Source of the DNA: Sphagnum compactum
Taxonomy: Eukaryota; Bryophyta; Sphagnopsida; Sphagnales
Reading direction: 5' to 3'
Length of the DNA: 64,000 nucleotides
Assembly (NCBI GenBank): GCA_965153455.1
Contig: OZ234501.1
Span: forward strand, 8,370,001-8,434,000
Each line of letters starts with the position of its first letter. Position 1 is the stretch's first letter. This document shows positions 11,781-24,198 of the stretch, one piece after another. The notes below the pieces were generated by a model. It saw nothing but the letters and a program-made list of their open reading frames with translations, was not told the origin of the DNA and made no database searches. The translations under genes and the position numbers were made by a program.

Positions 11781-12085
11781 GAGCGTCCCCACCTGTACTC
11801 AGTATGTTACCCTGCACATTAAAATGGAATGAAAAAAGTCAAAACATGCCGGTTTGGCACAGGACACCAGTTTTGCTCTTGCATATTTGCACAGTTTGCT
11901 GAGGCTGGTGAAAGGCGCAGCAGCAGAGATCTTCACCGGCTCGAGAAGCGTGTAATAAATATGATCTATCCGCTGTTCCCTGTTTCTGATCGGCCCATCA
12001 CAATGATTGGTCCAGCTGGTTTGCTATTAGTAGTGTCCCACCTATTTGCAGTCTCAATTTCAGTTGTGTGGGTGGGGTTGTGAAA
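11781..12085. mobile_element. Partial inverted second copy of the same MITE
   Basis: 11785-11815 repeats the terminal CTCAGTATGT motif. 11985-12082 is an inverted, diverged copy of 11505-11600 (shared GGTTTGCTATTAGT and GGTGGGGTTG blocks). Two elements therefore lie head to head, the second incomplete. Confidence 0.7.
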
Positions 12086-13443
12086 AAGGGAAATAACTAA
12101 AACTTGGATGTGAAAAATATTTTCTCAGATTTTCAAAAGAGAAGGGCTGATTTTAAACCAAAGGTTCTATGAGTCTCAAGAAACTCATCATCCAGACCTA
12201 AGAGCCAAATATGTATTTGGATCTTGGGAGAGTACATCCACTATATTGTTTTAGCAAAATTGTGGACTTATCGGACATGGAAATCATTAGCAAGCAAAAT
12301 GACGATCACTCATTCATTAGTGGTTTTTAAAAAAATTCAATGTTGTGATGTACCTCTAAGCTGACTGACCCAAAGAAGATTTAGCCAAATTTGGAACGAA
12401 AAAAAAGTACAAAAAAATAAAAGCATCGCTATGTTTATTGGCTGTGTAATTTGCATATTGGAACAGCCTTCCTATTCCTGAAATTTTGCCAAAATGCATT
12501 TTTAATTTAGCTCATTCTCTTTTTTTAAAGAAAATTTTGAGGGAAAATCAAATGAAATCACCCACAATTTTCCTTGTGATTTTATGGAGGGGCTAAAAAG
12601 TGACCACACTAGCTTCCCCCCCCCCTTGCCTCATTATTTCATTTATCATTCATCCATCATACAATTATTAGCATTGGGAAGTGTGTAATGTGTCCATGAA
12701 ACTAAACTTGATTTTTGTATATAAGTTTAGAGATTCTCGAATTTGAAAAAATGTATTAAAATTGAAATTGAAGAGTTTAAAAATTGGAAGAACCAAGCTC
12801 TAATTCCACCCAAAAAACTTTCAAATAAATTTTATCTATCAAGAATCACTTTGCGAGTTTCAAGTTGGAAACTTTCGACGCTTTGGGTGTCATTATGTGA
12901 CATAAAGTAGGAGAATATGGACTAGAGAGTGGTGTAACATGGAGTGAGATGCAACAATGAAATTTTTTAAAACTTGAAATTTGAATTAATTGCAAGATAT
13001 TCAAACTCTTTTTTTTTTCTTTTTTTCCTTTTGTAAAATTTGATATGCTTCTTTGTATTGTTTTCTTTTTTCAATTTTGTAATGTAGGTAAAAGTTAGTG
13101 ATCACCAACAAGAAGATTCAACAAAAATTGGCTATACACAAGACATGAAAGTAAAAAAAAATGTTTTAAATCCTTTTAGATTTTGGTTACATGTTTGAGC
13201 ATGTTGGAAAAATCTAACGATTTGATTTGATTGTTTCTTGAAATCTAATGAATTGGTGCCATTATTTTCCTTTGTATGTATCAAAATCATATTTTCAAGT
13301 TTAAAAAATGCAAAAACTCACCTATTAAAAATAAAATAAAATAAAAACCTCCTGATGCTTTGTTATTCACATTTTTGTGTGAAATGCATGATAAGATTGC
13401 AATGACCCAAAATCTCATTGGAAAATGTTGAGCACTATATATA
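12086..13443. other. AT-rich DNA, nothing recognised
   Basis: No ORF with family features. Poly-C (12606-12615) and homopolymer T runs only. Confidence 0.5.
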
Positions 13444-13790
13444 TCTACTATATTAATTCATTCCGTATGTGCGTGCGTCTGTCTGACATGACAATTCTAC
13501 TGCAATTCTATGGCAGAACCGGCCTCTGCATTTTCTATGGCAGAACCGGGCAATGCATTTTCTATGACAGGGCTTGGTAACGGGGCGGGGGGGGGGGGGG
13601 GGGTCAGCACGGGGCGAGAAGTTAATTATATATAACAGGGGAACGGGGGAGGGATCAACGGGTTAAAGAATCGGAGTGGAAAATGCGAAGGACGGGAGGG
13701 GGTCGACAGGGTAAAAAACCGGAGTGGGCAATGGGAAGGACCGGGCGGGGGGGAGCTCGACGGGTGCATTATGCACCGGGTTCACACTAA
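13444..13790 (+). mobile_element. Short non-autonomous Helitron
   Basis: The 5' end begins TCTACTATATTAATTC directly after an A. The 3' end carries a GGTGCATTATGCACC hairpin followed by GGGTTCACACTAA and then a T. This matches the plant Helitron structure: 5' TC, subterminal hairpin about 10 nt before a CTRR end, insertion between A and T. The 347-bp body holds a poly-G tract and G-rich repeats and no protein. Confidence 0.85.
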
Positions 13791-14027
13791 TATATACATA
13801 TTTCTAGAGAACATTCAATGATGTGTAAGATTCATAGTGATCCCCTTCTGTCGGCTTGTCTTTCCTTTCATTGGATTACCTGAGAATCCTTCCATCCTCT
13901 CCACAGATCCTGCAACAGGCTCAAAGGGGCAGAATTCATTTCAATCTTCGGAGCTCCTGAAAGCATCATTTCAGGGGACTCATCAAATCACAGAATTTGT
14001 AGCACACAATACGGAAATCTGGAAATT
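13791..14027 (+). other. Possible gene fragment of unknown origin
   Basis: A 79-codon ORF (13837-14076) has coding-like composition but no recognised motif. It lies between the Helitron and a MITE fragment and is more likely captured or relict DNA than a gene. Confidence 0.3.
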
Positions 14028-14288
14028 CACCTTGTCTTCACCCTATCTTGGGGCCTCCCTCCTCTCACCCCCCTAAAAAGTCTTTCAGTGGTATCTGCAA
14101 AGTAATGAAATTTTATTGAATCTGCGTATGAAATTGCCAAAACTCAGGATTTAATGCACAAGGTTCAAGAGGAAGTATCCTACGTGTGTACACAGGTAGG
14201 AGCAGTGAAAATGTATGTAGCAACAACATTGGAGGCACTCAGGACGAAAGAAAGACAGGGTGAAACTCAGTTTACACCGCCAGTGCTA
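14028..14288 (+). mobile_element. MITE family B, fragment (copy D)
   Basis: The sequence around GTCTTTCAGTGGTATCTGCA to AAAGACAGGGTGAAACTCAG aligns with 45745-45930 (same strand) and, inverted, with 15590-15770. Its right part is missing where the foldback element begins. Confidence 0.75.
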
Positions 14289-14320
14289 CATGGATTACTT
14301 TACCCAAGTCAACTTGATTT

Positions 14321-15341
14321 TGCAAGCTGCCCAAATTCTCTTTAAACTGCTCAAAAATAATAATTTTTTTTATTGGATGCCTAATGCCTAAAGTTTATTC
14401 CTTGGCAGCCCCAAAGAACTCTTTATTTTTGTTCTTTTCTCTTTGAGGTTGGGCATGTGGGGACAAGGTGGGGTGGGAGGGGGCTTCCATTAGCAACGTA
14501 CCCTCCTACCTAGTTGTAACTACTTGCCTCCATAGGCCACCCACTTAAGTTTTCAACCTACTAACCTACCTATCCACCTAGGTTATCTACATATCTATTT
14601 AACCTACCTACTATTTCCTTAAGTTACCAATACACGTACCCACCAAGGCTACCTAGCTACTTAGGCTACTTAGACTACTTACTTACATACTTAAATTATC
14701 AACCTACATGCTCTCCAAAGCCACTAATCTATTTAGGTACTTACCTAGCCACCCATCCACCCATTTACCTTGGTTAGTAACTTATTTACATACCTACCCA
14801 TTGAGGTTATCTAGCTACTAAGATACCTATGTATCTTACTACCTACCTACCTAATGTACATAACCACCTATTTTATTTACAAATGCAAGCAAAACATGTA
14901 GGCAAGTAGGTAAGTGGGTAGGGTAGGTAGGTTCATAACCAAGGTACGTGATAGGTAACAAAGGTAGGAAGATAAATAGATACATGGGTATTTGAAGTAA
15001 GTACGTAGCCTTAATGGGTAAGTAGGTAGGGAAGTTGGTAACCATAGTAGGTAGGTGGATAGCCTAGGGAGGTAAATATGTAGGTTGAAAATAGCCAAGT
15101 AGCCTTGGTGGGTAGGCAAGTTGATGCTTGAGGTAAGTGGGTAGGTAGCCTAAGTAAATAGACAGGTAGCCTGAGTAGGCAAATAGTTCATTTGATCCAC
15201 TAGGTAAGAGCATAGGTCACTAATGGAAGTCCCCTCCCACCCCCTTGCCCCCCAAGGAATGAACTTTAGGCATTGGGCAGCCAATAAGCTTTTAATAAAA
15301 ATTTTGGGCAATTTGAAGTGCATTTGGGCAGCCTACAAAAT
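14321..15341. mobile_element. 1-kb foldback element with (CCTA)n/(TAGG)n arms
   Basis: The left arm, starting GCAAGCTGCCCAAAT and running through CCTAATGCCTAAAGTTTATTCC and a G-rich block, is the inverted complement of the right arm (about 15205-15341). Inside, the left half is built of ACCTA-type units (14500-14870) and the right half of TAGGT-type units (14895-15210). Most of the element can fold back on itself. No coding capacity. Confidence 0.85.
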
Positions 15342-15440
15342 GAAGTGGCCTTGGAAAGTTTGCAATGTAGCAACAAGAGCCTAAAAAGGTAATAGCACTT
15401 GCCAAGTCTGATGCTGGCAATACAAACTAGATGCACATAT

Positions 15441-15835
15441 ACTAGAGTTATGCATAACTCCAGGCGATTAGGGGGGTGAGAAACAACCAGTTATGGCATA
15501 ATAGACCGTCAAATGTGTAACTGGGAACGAAAATTTACAAAAACAAAAATAACCAGGACCCAAATTAGTTTTTCCACCGATTTTGATGATAAACTGAGTT
15601 TCATCCTGTCTTTCCTTCTTCCTGAGCGCCTCCACTGCTGCTACATATATTTCTCTGCTCCTACCTGTACAACTACTATACATACTCGCGAACTTCGTGC
15701 ATTAGTTTCAGCATTTCATGTTCAGATTTAATAAAATTTCCTTACTTTGCACATACCACTAAAAGAGGCGATAGGGGGTGAAAGCAGGCCCAAAGAGAGG
15801 GTGAAGACAGGGTGACTTTACGGATAACTCTAGTG
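15441..15835 (-). mobile_element. MITE family B, complete copy (copy A)
   Basis: The ends ACTAGAGTTAT and ATAACTCTAGT are perfect inverted repeats. The element is 395 bp. The body aligns inverted to 45706-46080 and to 14028-14288, and directly to 47790-47980. A second small palindrome (GAGTTATGCATAACTC) sits at the left end. Confidence 0.85.
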
Positions 15836-16541
15836 TATATAACAATGGTATGAAAAAAGGGTTTATATAGACATCCCTTGTGCTGACCGAAGGAATCTCT
15901 ACTACCTCAACCCTGAATTTTTCTCTCAATCCTTGCAATAATACCCTAGTACCATGGCTAGCTTTCTCCATAGGATTGTGCAAAGCATGATGCATGTTGG
16001 GACACATTCAACTGCCCAAATGGTTCATGAGTTTTCTTAGCACCAACTTTTCTAACTGAAAGCTGAAATGGAATTGGTGAACCTTGACCCTTGGGCATGG
16101 GCATTAGGTAGACTTACATTAATTAAATTTTTAATGATAAAAAGACAATGCTTCCAATTTCCAATGATCCTGGATTTCCAAGTGTTTTTGCTCTGTTGCA
16201 AAATGTGAATACTGCAAAAATGTGTTGGTTACAAATGCAATTGTTACCAACTGTGGACTTGTCAGTTACATGCCCAATTCCAGCAGCCAAGATCCCTTTG
16301 CTATTTTCTTCCAGTGCTCTTCCTCTCCACCCAATCTTGTCCTTGCTGCTTCGTGGTGAAGAAGATTTGCTTCCCCAATTTGGATGCATCCGCTCTGGGT
16401 GGGTTTTGTTTTCTTCAGTTCTGTGATGTAGCGAAACTCACAATCATCCACAAGAGGAATTACCCAAATTTGGCTACAGGTCAGGGAGGAACGTAGAAAT
16501 CTGATCTTGTTGATCAAAGTCTGATTGTGGGTTTTGTTGGA
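15836..16541. other. Upstream region of the glutathione peroxidase gene
   Basis: Contains short overlapping ORFs on both strands (16123-16517) without known motifs. It probably includes the promoter and 5' UTR of the gene that starts at 16542. Confidence 0.4.
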
Positions 16542-18377
16542 ATGGGTGCCAGCAACTCATCTGGGAAGCTGTTGAACCCTCATGTTGCTGAGAAGAGCAT
16601 TCATGAGTTCACAGTCAAGGTATCAGAAGCACAATAAATACATACGTACATACATTGCAGAAACAATCAAGATCAGCAATGGAAAACAAACAGTTGATCA
16701 ATCCAAGTTCTTTGTTTCTTTTCTCCTAGCTGCAAACAGTTTCTTGTGATGTTTTCTGCTTGATGTGCTTGATTTCCTGAGGGACCCCAAAAAGATCAGA
16801 AATTGGTTTTGGGGTGCCCATGCAGGACAACCAAGGGAGAGATGTGGATTTGAAATGCTATAAGGGCAAGATCCTGCTCATCATCAATGTTGCCTCTCAA
16901 TGGTACCTAATTTGGGCATGGAAGAAATTTATAGTACCCCCGTGTCCACTTTCCATCTTCTACATCTTCTTCTTCATGGGATTTATCCAGTCGTTTTTTT
17001 AGGGATTTTTTTGACCATGAAATTGCATCAGTTCCTGGATTGTTTTTTCCCTTTTTCCCCTCATAAGCAGAGAATACGGGACTCAATGAGAGTCCTTCCT
17101 TGTTTTCATGTGGGAAATGATTTTGAATTGGAAGAAGTGTATACAAGTTTGGAAATAACTTGGAGATCAGAGGGGCTAACAATTCGGACTTAGACTCAGG
17201 GGTTGTGTTGGGGGAGCATGGCAGTGGACTCACGGAGACCAACTACAGTGAGCTTACAGAGCTTTATGACAAGTACAGGCAAAAGGGTAGTTCCTAAACA
17301 TCCAGCTTCAAACCTCAAAATTGCAATCACATTGTGAACTAAGGCTGGTGCACAAAAAGCAGATGATTGTAATCATTGTTACAGATCTCGAGTCCTATGA
17401 TCAATTTGAGAGAAATCTATCTCACCCAATCTTTGATGACAGATGTGTGAAATAGAAATCAAAGAACGGGCTGGATTGTGTGTTGCTCATGTGTATTTAA
17501 TTAGGTTTTGAGGTGTTGGCATTTCCATCAAACCAATTTGGCAATCAGGAACCTGGAAGCAATGAACAAATCAAAGAATTCGCTTGTAGCAGATACAAGG
17601 CTGAGTTCCCCATCTTTGACAAGGTCATGATCAAGCTCCTCCATGCATCTTCCTCACAGACATTCGGTTGCTGATAGAAAAGACCATGGACTCTAAAGAG
17701 CTCTCCCGAGCTGCAGATTGAAATGTCTTGTTGAATCTAAAATCCATAGAATCAACTCCCTTAATTCTTGAGACCAAGACAAGGTTTTCAAGAGGATAGA
17801 AAGTTGACAATATGATGTGAGCAATTTTGCAAGCTTGGTGATGCTTGAGAAGCCTGTTGCAAAACTGTTACAGATCGATGTGAATGGGCCAAACCAAGCC
17901 CCTTTGTATAAGTACCTCAAGGCATCGAAAGGGGGCATATTGGGTGCCCTGCGTGACAACATCAAATGGAACTTTGCCAAGTTCCTGATTGACCGGGATG
18001 GTACTGTGATTGAGCGCTTCTCCCCAACCACTTCCCCTTTGAAACTTGAGGTGATCCACATGGTCTTTCACCACTGTTAATGTCATCTCTTTGTACCTAC
18101 GTGATCATGAATTTCTATGCTATTTTGATGAATGGGATAGGGCAGATCAGAGTACCCATTCTATTGCACATGATTATGTTAAAAAAAATCTTAAGGCACA
18201 AAAAAAAAAACTGCCCTAAAGCTCTAATTATAGCAATGTCGTTGTGAACCCCCATCTGATATATTAGCAAGAGATGAGATCTTGGGAACATGCACTTCTA
18301 ATGCAGATGTCTTGTTGGGTTGCATGGAATTCTTTGTACAAGAGCAGAAACAGATCAAGAAACTCCTGGGAGTTTAA
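16542..18377 (+). CDS. Glutathione peroxidase (plant Cys-type, thioredoxin-dependent class)
   Basis: Six exons: 16542-16619, 16826-16902, 17225-17286, 17505-17623, 17874-18050 and 18348-18377 (543 nt, 180 aa). All junctions are GT-AG and in phase. Peroxidatic Cys52 lies in NVASQCGLT, split across the exon 2/3 junction. FPSNQFG carries Ser81 where many plant enzymes have a third Cys. Cys100 in [15 protein letters not shown] is the likely resolving Cys; the 48-residue spacing equals that of the pair known in poplar GPX5. [12 protein letters not shown] and [10 protein letters not shown] close the fold. Plant enzymes of this class reduce peroxides with electrons from thioredoxin rather than glutathione. 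The short N-terminus (MGASNSSGK) has no clear transit peptide; MGASNS could be a myristoylation site (Gly2), which is an inference. The tiny last exon (KQIKKLLGV) was chosen because it restores the family's C-terminus. Confidence 0.92.
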
Positions 18378-18780
18378 AGGAACAAGCATTATCAGCTATG
18401 TCTACTAGCTGTGATTGTCACCTGTATAACCAAATACTGTTACAATGCTCAAGAGAGAATATTAGTGGAGATTGAGTAACTTCTTGCAATCTCAGAACAG
18501 ATGAGCAATCTGTTTTTACAATCATAAATCTTCATGTAGAGGCAAATGAAGCTTTTGACATAAATCTTCAAATGGAGGCAAATAATGTGAATGCTATCGC
18601 ACCTTTATTCTCAAAAGAATTATTTCAATAGAAATTGCTTGACACAAAGCTTCATAATATGATACCAATAGAGACTTCGAAGAAGGCATGAAATGATCAT
18701 GGAATAGGTGTTGGATGAGGATTTGAAAGTGACAATTCTAGGATTGAGTAGAAATGGAAAGGGGTGTGAGAAAGAAAGGT
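18378..18780. other. 3' flank of the glutathione peroxidase gene
   Basis: Probably 3' UTR and spacer. Contains a short direct repeat (CATAAATCTTCAWRTRGAGGCAAATRA around 18525 and 18560). No ORF of interest. Confidence 0.4.
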
Positions 18781-19090
18781 TTAGAGCATCTCCACTATAA
18801 ACTAGTATAGTAGTCGCAATGTGAGAACGGTTTAGAGCATCTCCATTGATAGATGAAGTTAAGCAACTTGTTAAGAAAATTTCAAGGGATGTGAGAAAGA
18901 AAGGTTTAGAGCATCTCCACTATAAACTAGTATAGTAGTTGCGATGTGTGAATGGTTTAGAGCATCTCCATTGTAAATTGGTATAGAAGTGGAGGGATGT
19001 GAGAAAGGTTTAGAGCATCTCCACTCTAGAGTGGTATAGTAGTTGGGATTTGAGAAAGATTTAGAGCACCTCCATTGTAGATGGGTATTG
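18781..19090. repeat. Six-unit tandem array with TTTAGAGCATCTCCA motif
   Basis: TTTAGAGCAYCTCCA starts at 18781, 18831, 18905, 18956, 19009 and 19060, giving spacings of 50, 74, 51, 53 and 51 bp. Units also share a TAGTATAGTAGT-like middle and a GATGTGAGAAAGG-like end. The GAGCATCTCCA core equals the MITE terminus at 11430. Confidence 0.9.
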
Positions 19091-21676
19091 TAACCCTTCA
19101 AAAGGGAAGGTGAAGGGGAGCTTTCTAGGGTAAAGCCAAGCAAGCCTTCTTGCAACTCCAACGTGCCCCACCACAAGCACAAGATAGACCTTGAAAATTC
19201 TCAGTTGGCTCCTACTCCTAGATTGAATCTTCCACCAACTCCACCCTGAGAACAAAATCATCATGAAATATTTTCAAGCACATGCAAAAAGAGGGTTGGA
19301 GGTTGCATTTCTTTGTTTTGTTTTTAATTTGTTAGTTGATTTGTCTTGCTCATGACACATTTTTCATCTTTCATTTTGGAACTCTCAAGTTTTTTCTTTT
19401 TTTGCTTGGAGTTTATGAATGTTAGTTGCATAGAGTACAATTGAAGGAGGAGGAGAAGCAACACAACTTTTGTTACCTTTTCAAGCATTGCCTTTCTTGA
19501 CCTAGTGGAAAGCTTTTCCTTTGTTTTGAAAATTTTGGATTGATAGTATTGACAAGTTCAAATTTTATGACAACCCAATTCTAAAGCTAAAAACATCATC
19601 CCAACATTATGATTATGAAATCACCAATTTGGAAAAGAAAAAAAGGGACATGGGAAAATGGTGCAAAAAGTACTAAAATAATGTTAATGCATATAACATA
19701 AGTTATGTGCAATGTGTAATGTTTTTATAGTATGAGTTCTCTTATATAGAAGAGAGACATATATAAAAGATTGTGTCTCTTACATATGTTTTTAAATGAA
19801 TATGTATATTGTATGGAAGTAAAGTGAATTATAGATGCATAATCATGTTTAACACTCCCACTAGTTCATTACTATTCTCACTAGTATCCATTTGGATCAC
19901 GCATTCTCATTTTTCTACATTTTAAATTTGTCTTTCTCACATAATGCAATAAAATAATGTCTTATTATTCTTGCCTATAAAGCTTTGATTTTGTCTTCTT
20001 GTTTCTATCTCCCACTCCAAGTTATGGTAATATTCAAATGTAATGTGATTATGTGGGGTAGTCATAAATATTGGATGATGATGATAATGGCTTGATTGAA
20101 AATGTGACCATTTTCAGAAGTGTGTCCAACTTTGGAGTTTGTGAGGATGAAGTTGACATGAAAGTTCATTAGCATGTTTAATGATGTCATTGTTTCCTTT
20201 TGAGAAAAGTATCACCTTTGACTTATATAGCAATTATGTTTCTCCCACAATATTTGATTTCTTAAATCATGTGTGGTTTTATTTGGAACAATGATGTATG
20301 TCATGCATGTAAAATAAAAATTGTGGACTCAAAAAGTATGTCATAATAATGACAAAATTTAAAATTTAAAAAATCCATCATCAAATGAAGAATTTAAAAA
20401 TAAGATGTATTAAAACTTTTTCAATACAAGAACAACATGATTTATAACTTGATTATTATCATAATTATAAGAATTTTAGTGAAAGTGAGATGTAGACTCT
20501 TCAAAATGTCAAAAGCAAATCACCTATGTTACCCATTAATGATTGGATATCTCCTTTACAAAACATGTCAAATTTGTGTTCAAGAATGACCTTTAATTCA
20601 TAAAACAAAAATAGTTTTGGACTGACAATGATATCATATTTATATACAATCCAAAATAATAAAATTATCATTTTCAGATGTTTCACATATATATTTAAAT
20701 CTACTTTAGTCCTTTTGATATTGATGTGTTGTAAAAATGTATCAAGTCATTTGTTCCAAGCCCATTAGGTGCATTCATAATAAAAAACGTCAAGGGCTAT
20801 GTTCATTCCCATAAATTTTGCACCCCCATATTTTTGAAAATTGATTGCATGAATTGTAAAAATTGGAATTTAATGAAACCAAAAACATAATTTTTAGATT
20901 TGTGAATTTTCATTTCAATGATTTTTGTTCAATTTTGAGATGTTCCATTGGTCATATCAAAATGAATAGTAAGTAGTTGACAATTTGATGTTCATTGGGG
21001 GCCAAAACTTTGAATGTCTTCTATCCTATGGAAAATGAAACCATTAATTCTAAAAAAATTTGAATGGAGATATGTTGATAATTATAGGGGCTTGAATATA
21101 TATGTTTTAGTTTGATTATTTAATATAGTTTTTTGTAATATTTAGAGGTGTTTTTATATCTAAAACTACATAATTTGAAGAATTTTCTCAATGACAAAAC
21201 ATTTATTTGTTGTGTAAGAGAATGCAAGGTGCATTTTCATAAAAATTGGACATGTTATGTAAAATATTCATTTTTTTGGTAAATCTATTATATTACATCT
21301 CAAATGATGTTGACAAAAGTAATTATGTTTAATAAATTTAATGTATAATATATCATTGAGGGTTGCAAACACATACTTAAAGAAAAGAATTGAAATGTCT
21401 ACTTTTGTTGAAATGTACACATTTGATTTGTTTAAAGTCGAATAATCATTTTATAAATACATTTATTTCCATGTTCTTTGAAATTAAATGGAAAAAAATG
21501 TGGATTATATTTTTGACATTGGCACAAACATCCCAACCAAAAAACCCCAACCAAAACATGGAAACCATGTTCAATATGATAGGACCTAATCTTTAAAAAA
21601 CGCATAGACCTTGATCTCATTGGTTCCTTATGTTTGACTACACCATGTGATGATTAAAACCATAAATATAATTTAA
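19091..21676. other. AT-rich repeat DNA, nothing recognised
   Basis: No gene motif on either strand. Only short ORFs and A/T-rich runs. Confidence 0.5.
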
Positions 21677-22790
21677 TTATTTACAAACCAAATTAATATT
21701 TGATGTTGTTTTCAATCCTTCAAGTAATTCCATGAAAATTTCTTCATGTACAAAAAGTCCATATAGAAAAGTTGTCTTAACATCAAATTGTTGAACTTCA
21801 AAGTCAAAATGGGTTGCTAAAGTTAAAAGAATTTGGATTGAATCAATTTTGATGACTAATGAAAAAGTTTTACCATACTGTAGTGTGAAACCTTTTGCCA
21901 CAAGGCATGTTTTTTATTTACTAATATTACAATTTTCTTTTTATTTGATTTTGAAAAAAATCATTCATTTTCAAACTTGGCGTAGAGAAGTTAAAATTCA
22001 AGTATTGTTTTGCTTGAAATAATTTAATTGAGACCAAATGACTAATTCCCAATGTGTCCAACTTTTGGTCCATTAAGGCCTTCATGGAATGTGACAATTT
22101 CAACAATTATAGGGGTTTTAAAAGTGGAACATCAAGAGCACTCAAGTGTCCAATAGGGATATTTACATGTTGTGATTTATTAATTAATGATTCATTTGAA
22201 AATGACCTCTCAAAAAATAATTATTTGTTTAGTAAATTCGTTCATCAATCTATAAATTTTGAATTTTTCATTATAGCCAAGGAACACACATTATGTATAG
22301 TGGGATTTTAATTTATGTCTAATGTTTCTAAGGACCAATGTAAAAGTTATGCCCAATTTTTTTTAAATGAATCAATGCGGGCTTTCTACTAGACAAAAAT
22401 TCAAAAGGTGTTCTATCATTTAGTATTAATGTTTTTGAAGGTATCGTGTTTTGTAAATAGTTTGTAATGATTAAGACCTCTCTTCAATATGTCATTGATA
22501 ATTGTGAATGAAAAGACATACTTTGGACAACCCCAACAAAAGTTTTATTCTTTCTCACTAACCCCATTTTGTTCACGGGTATAAGATGTTGTGAATTCCT
22601 TTTTACACCATGTTTTTGACAAAATTTTATTAAATTCATTTGATTAAAATATTGTGCCATTATTGGAACTTAATATTTTAATTTTCTTTATAGTTTGGGT
22701 TTCAACTTCCTTTTTGAAATTTGTAAATTTCTCAACCACTTGTGATTTATGATGAAACAAATACTTTTTTGCATATTTTGATTTTTTTTA
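21677..22790 (-). mobile_element. Degenerate Ty1/copia retrotransposon (integrase and reverse transcriptase remnants)
   Basis: Minus strand. 22770-22540 reads as an integrase core remnant (VVEKFTNFKKEVETQTIKKI, an SSNNGTIF segment with an in-frame stop, then SNEFNK and SYTREQNGV). 21901-21677 reads as the copia reverse transcriptase start (MAKGFTLQYGKTFSLVIKID, then LATHFDFEVQQFDVKTTFL). The order integrase then reverse transcriptase is that of copia. Stops and frameshifts make it inactive. LTR limits were not found. Confidence 0.85.
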
Positions 22791-24198
22791 TGAACATGAG
22801 GAACTAGTTGCAATCAATAAATGTGAGTGTTTGAAGAGGTCCACAAATGTCATTATGTGTTAAAAATATTTGTAAAGTGAACAAAACACAACATTAGTAG
22901 CATGAATTTGGTCATTAAGGGGGTTGATATTTTTTAAATAATAAAGTAAATTGCATTTGAAAGGGAAGTGAAACTCAAATTACCACAAAATTCAATGTAA
23001 ACTAAATTTCACTTTGTTTTAAATTTTGTCACTAAATTTTCTTCCCTAAATGTAATTATTATTGTGCTTACTATTGTGCTTAATATTTGCATGATTACTT
23101 TAAATTTCATGTACTAAATAATTTGATATTGAATTCCAACCTTAATTTCATAAATTTTCTTCACTATGTGAATAACAATGTTCGAGGTTGAAATAAAGGG
23201 TATGGGGTGAAAAGGGGGCCCACATACAAGGTCATTTTACAAATTTCTTTATTATTTCTAAAATTTCTTATGCCCTTGTTGTTGCTTATTTATAGAAATT
23301 TTACTCAACATTATTTCCCTTTAATGCAAATGGACATAAGGTCAAAATTGATTCATCAAATGAACTTATCCCACATTTATAGTTTTGATATTTTCATATC
23401 TTTTGGTGAGTGTGGCTTAAATGTAAATGCCAAAAATCAATTTTATTTATGTTTGATATGGTTGGTATGGCAATAAAATCACTATCCTTTCATTTATTAA
23501 TGACACCAAGAATATGAAACTCAAGTTTTAAATAATAAAAGGTTGGAAGTCAAATTGGTAGTTTAGTACCTTTTAAAACCTAAGAAATATGGATCAAAAC
23601 CAATGTTAAGCAATTATCACAAGTTCCCTCCAAGTTACCCAATCAACTTTCAACCCAATTGTCATTGTGAACCCCATTGGGTATTAGGGTTTTTGATACC
23701 CCAAATGACAATCACCCTCCATGTTCTCATCATGTGATAATTGACTTTTGAAAACCAAGATCTCTTTTCTATTTTATTTTATTTTATTTAAATGACTATG
23801 AAATGGGTTCAATCAAAGAACTTGGGGTTTGGTTTTCAAGGGCCATTAGTAGTTTTAAAGGTTTAGATTTGAAATAATATATGTCTATATCTATATATAT
23901 ATGGATTAAGGATGATGGATATATGCAATTACAACTAATATTCATAGTTTGCTTACATAACTACTGCCTACACAAACACCTTAAGTATGTACTAGTTATT
24001 TACCCATTTTGGTACTTATTACTTACTAAGTAAGTACTTACTTCAAATATGTGAAACCTACCAAGGTATCTATTAGGTTACTAGGTAGGTTATATGTTAT
24101 TAGGTAAATACCTTAGCTAAGTACTTAGGCTTGGCTACTTAAGTCATAAAATAATTGTTTATGATAATATGAAAATAATTTTTATCATGTAAAAAAAA
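22791..24198. other. AT-rich DNA flanking the copia remnant
   Basis: Possibly includes more of the dead element toward 23500. 23930-24120 contains ACCTA/TAGGT-type short repeats. No gene recognised. Confidence 0.45.

Noticed and set aside
14500-15210. CRISPR-like regular repeats
   Set aside because: The ACCTA/TAGGT units are short simple repeats without spacers, in plant nuclear DNA.
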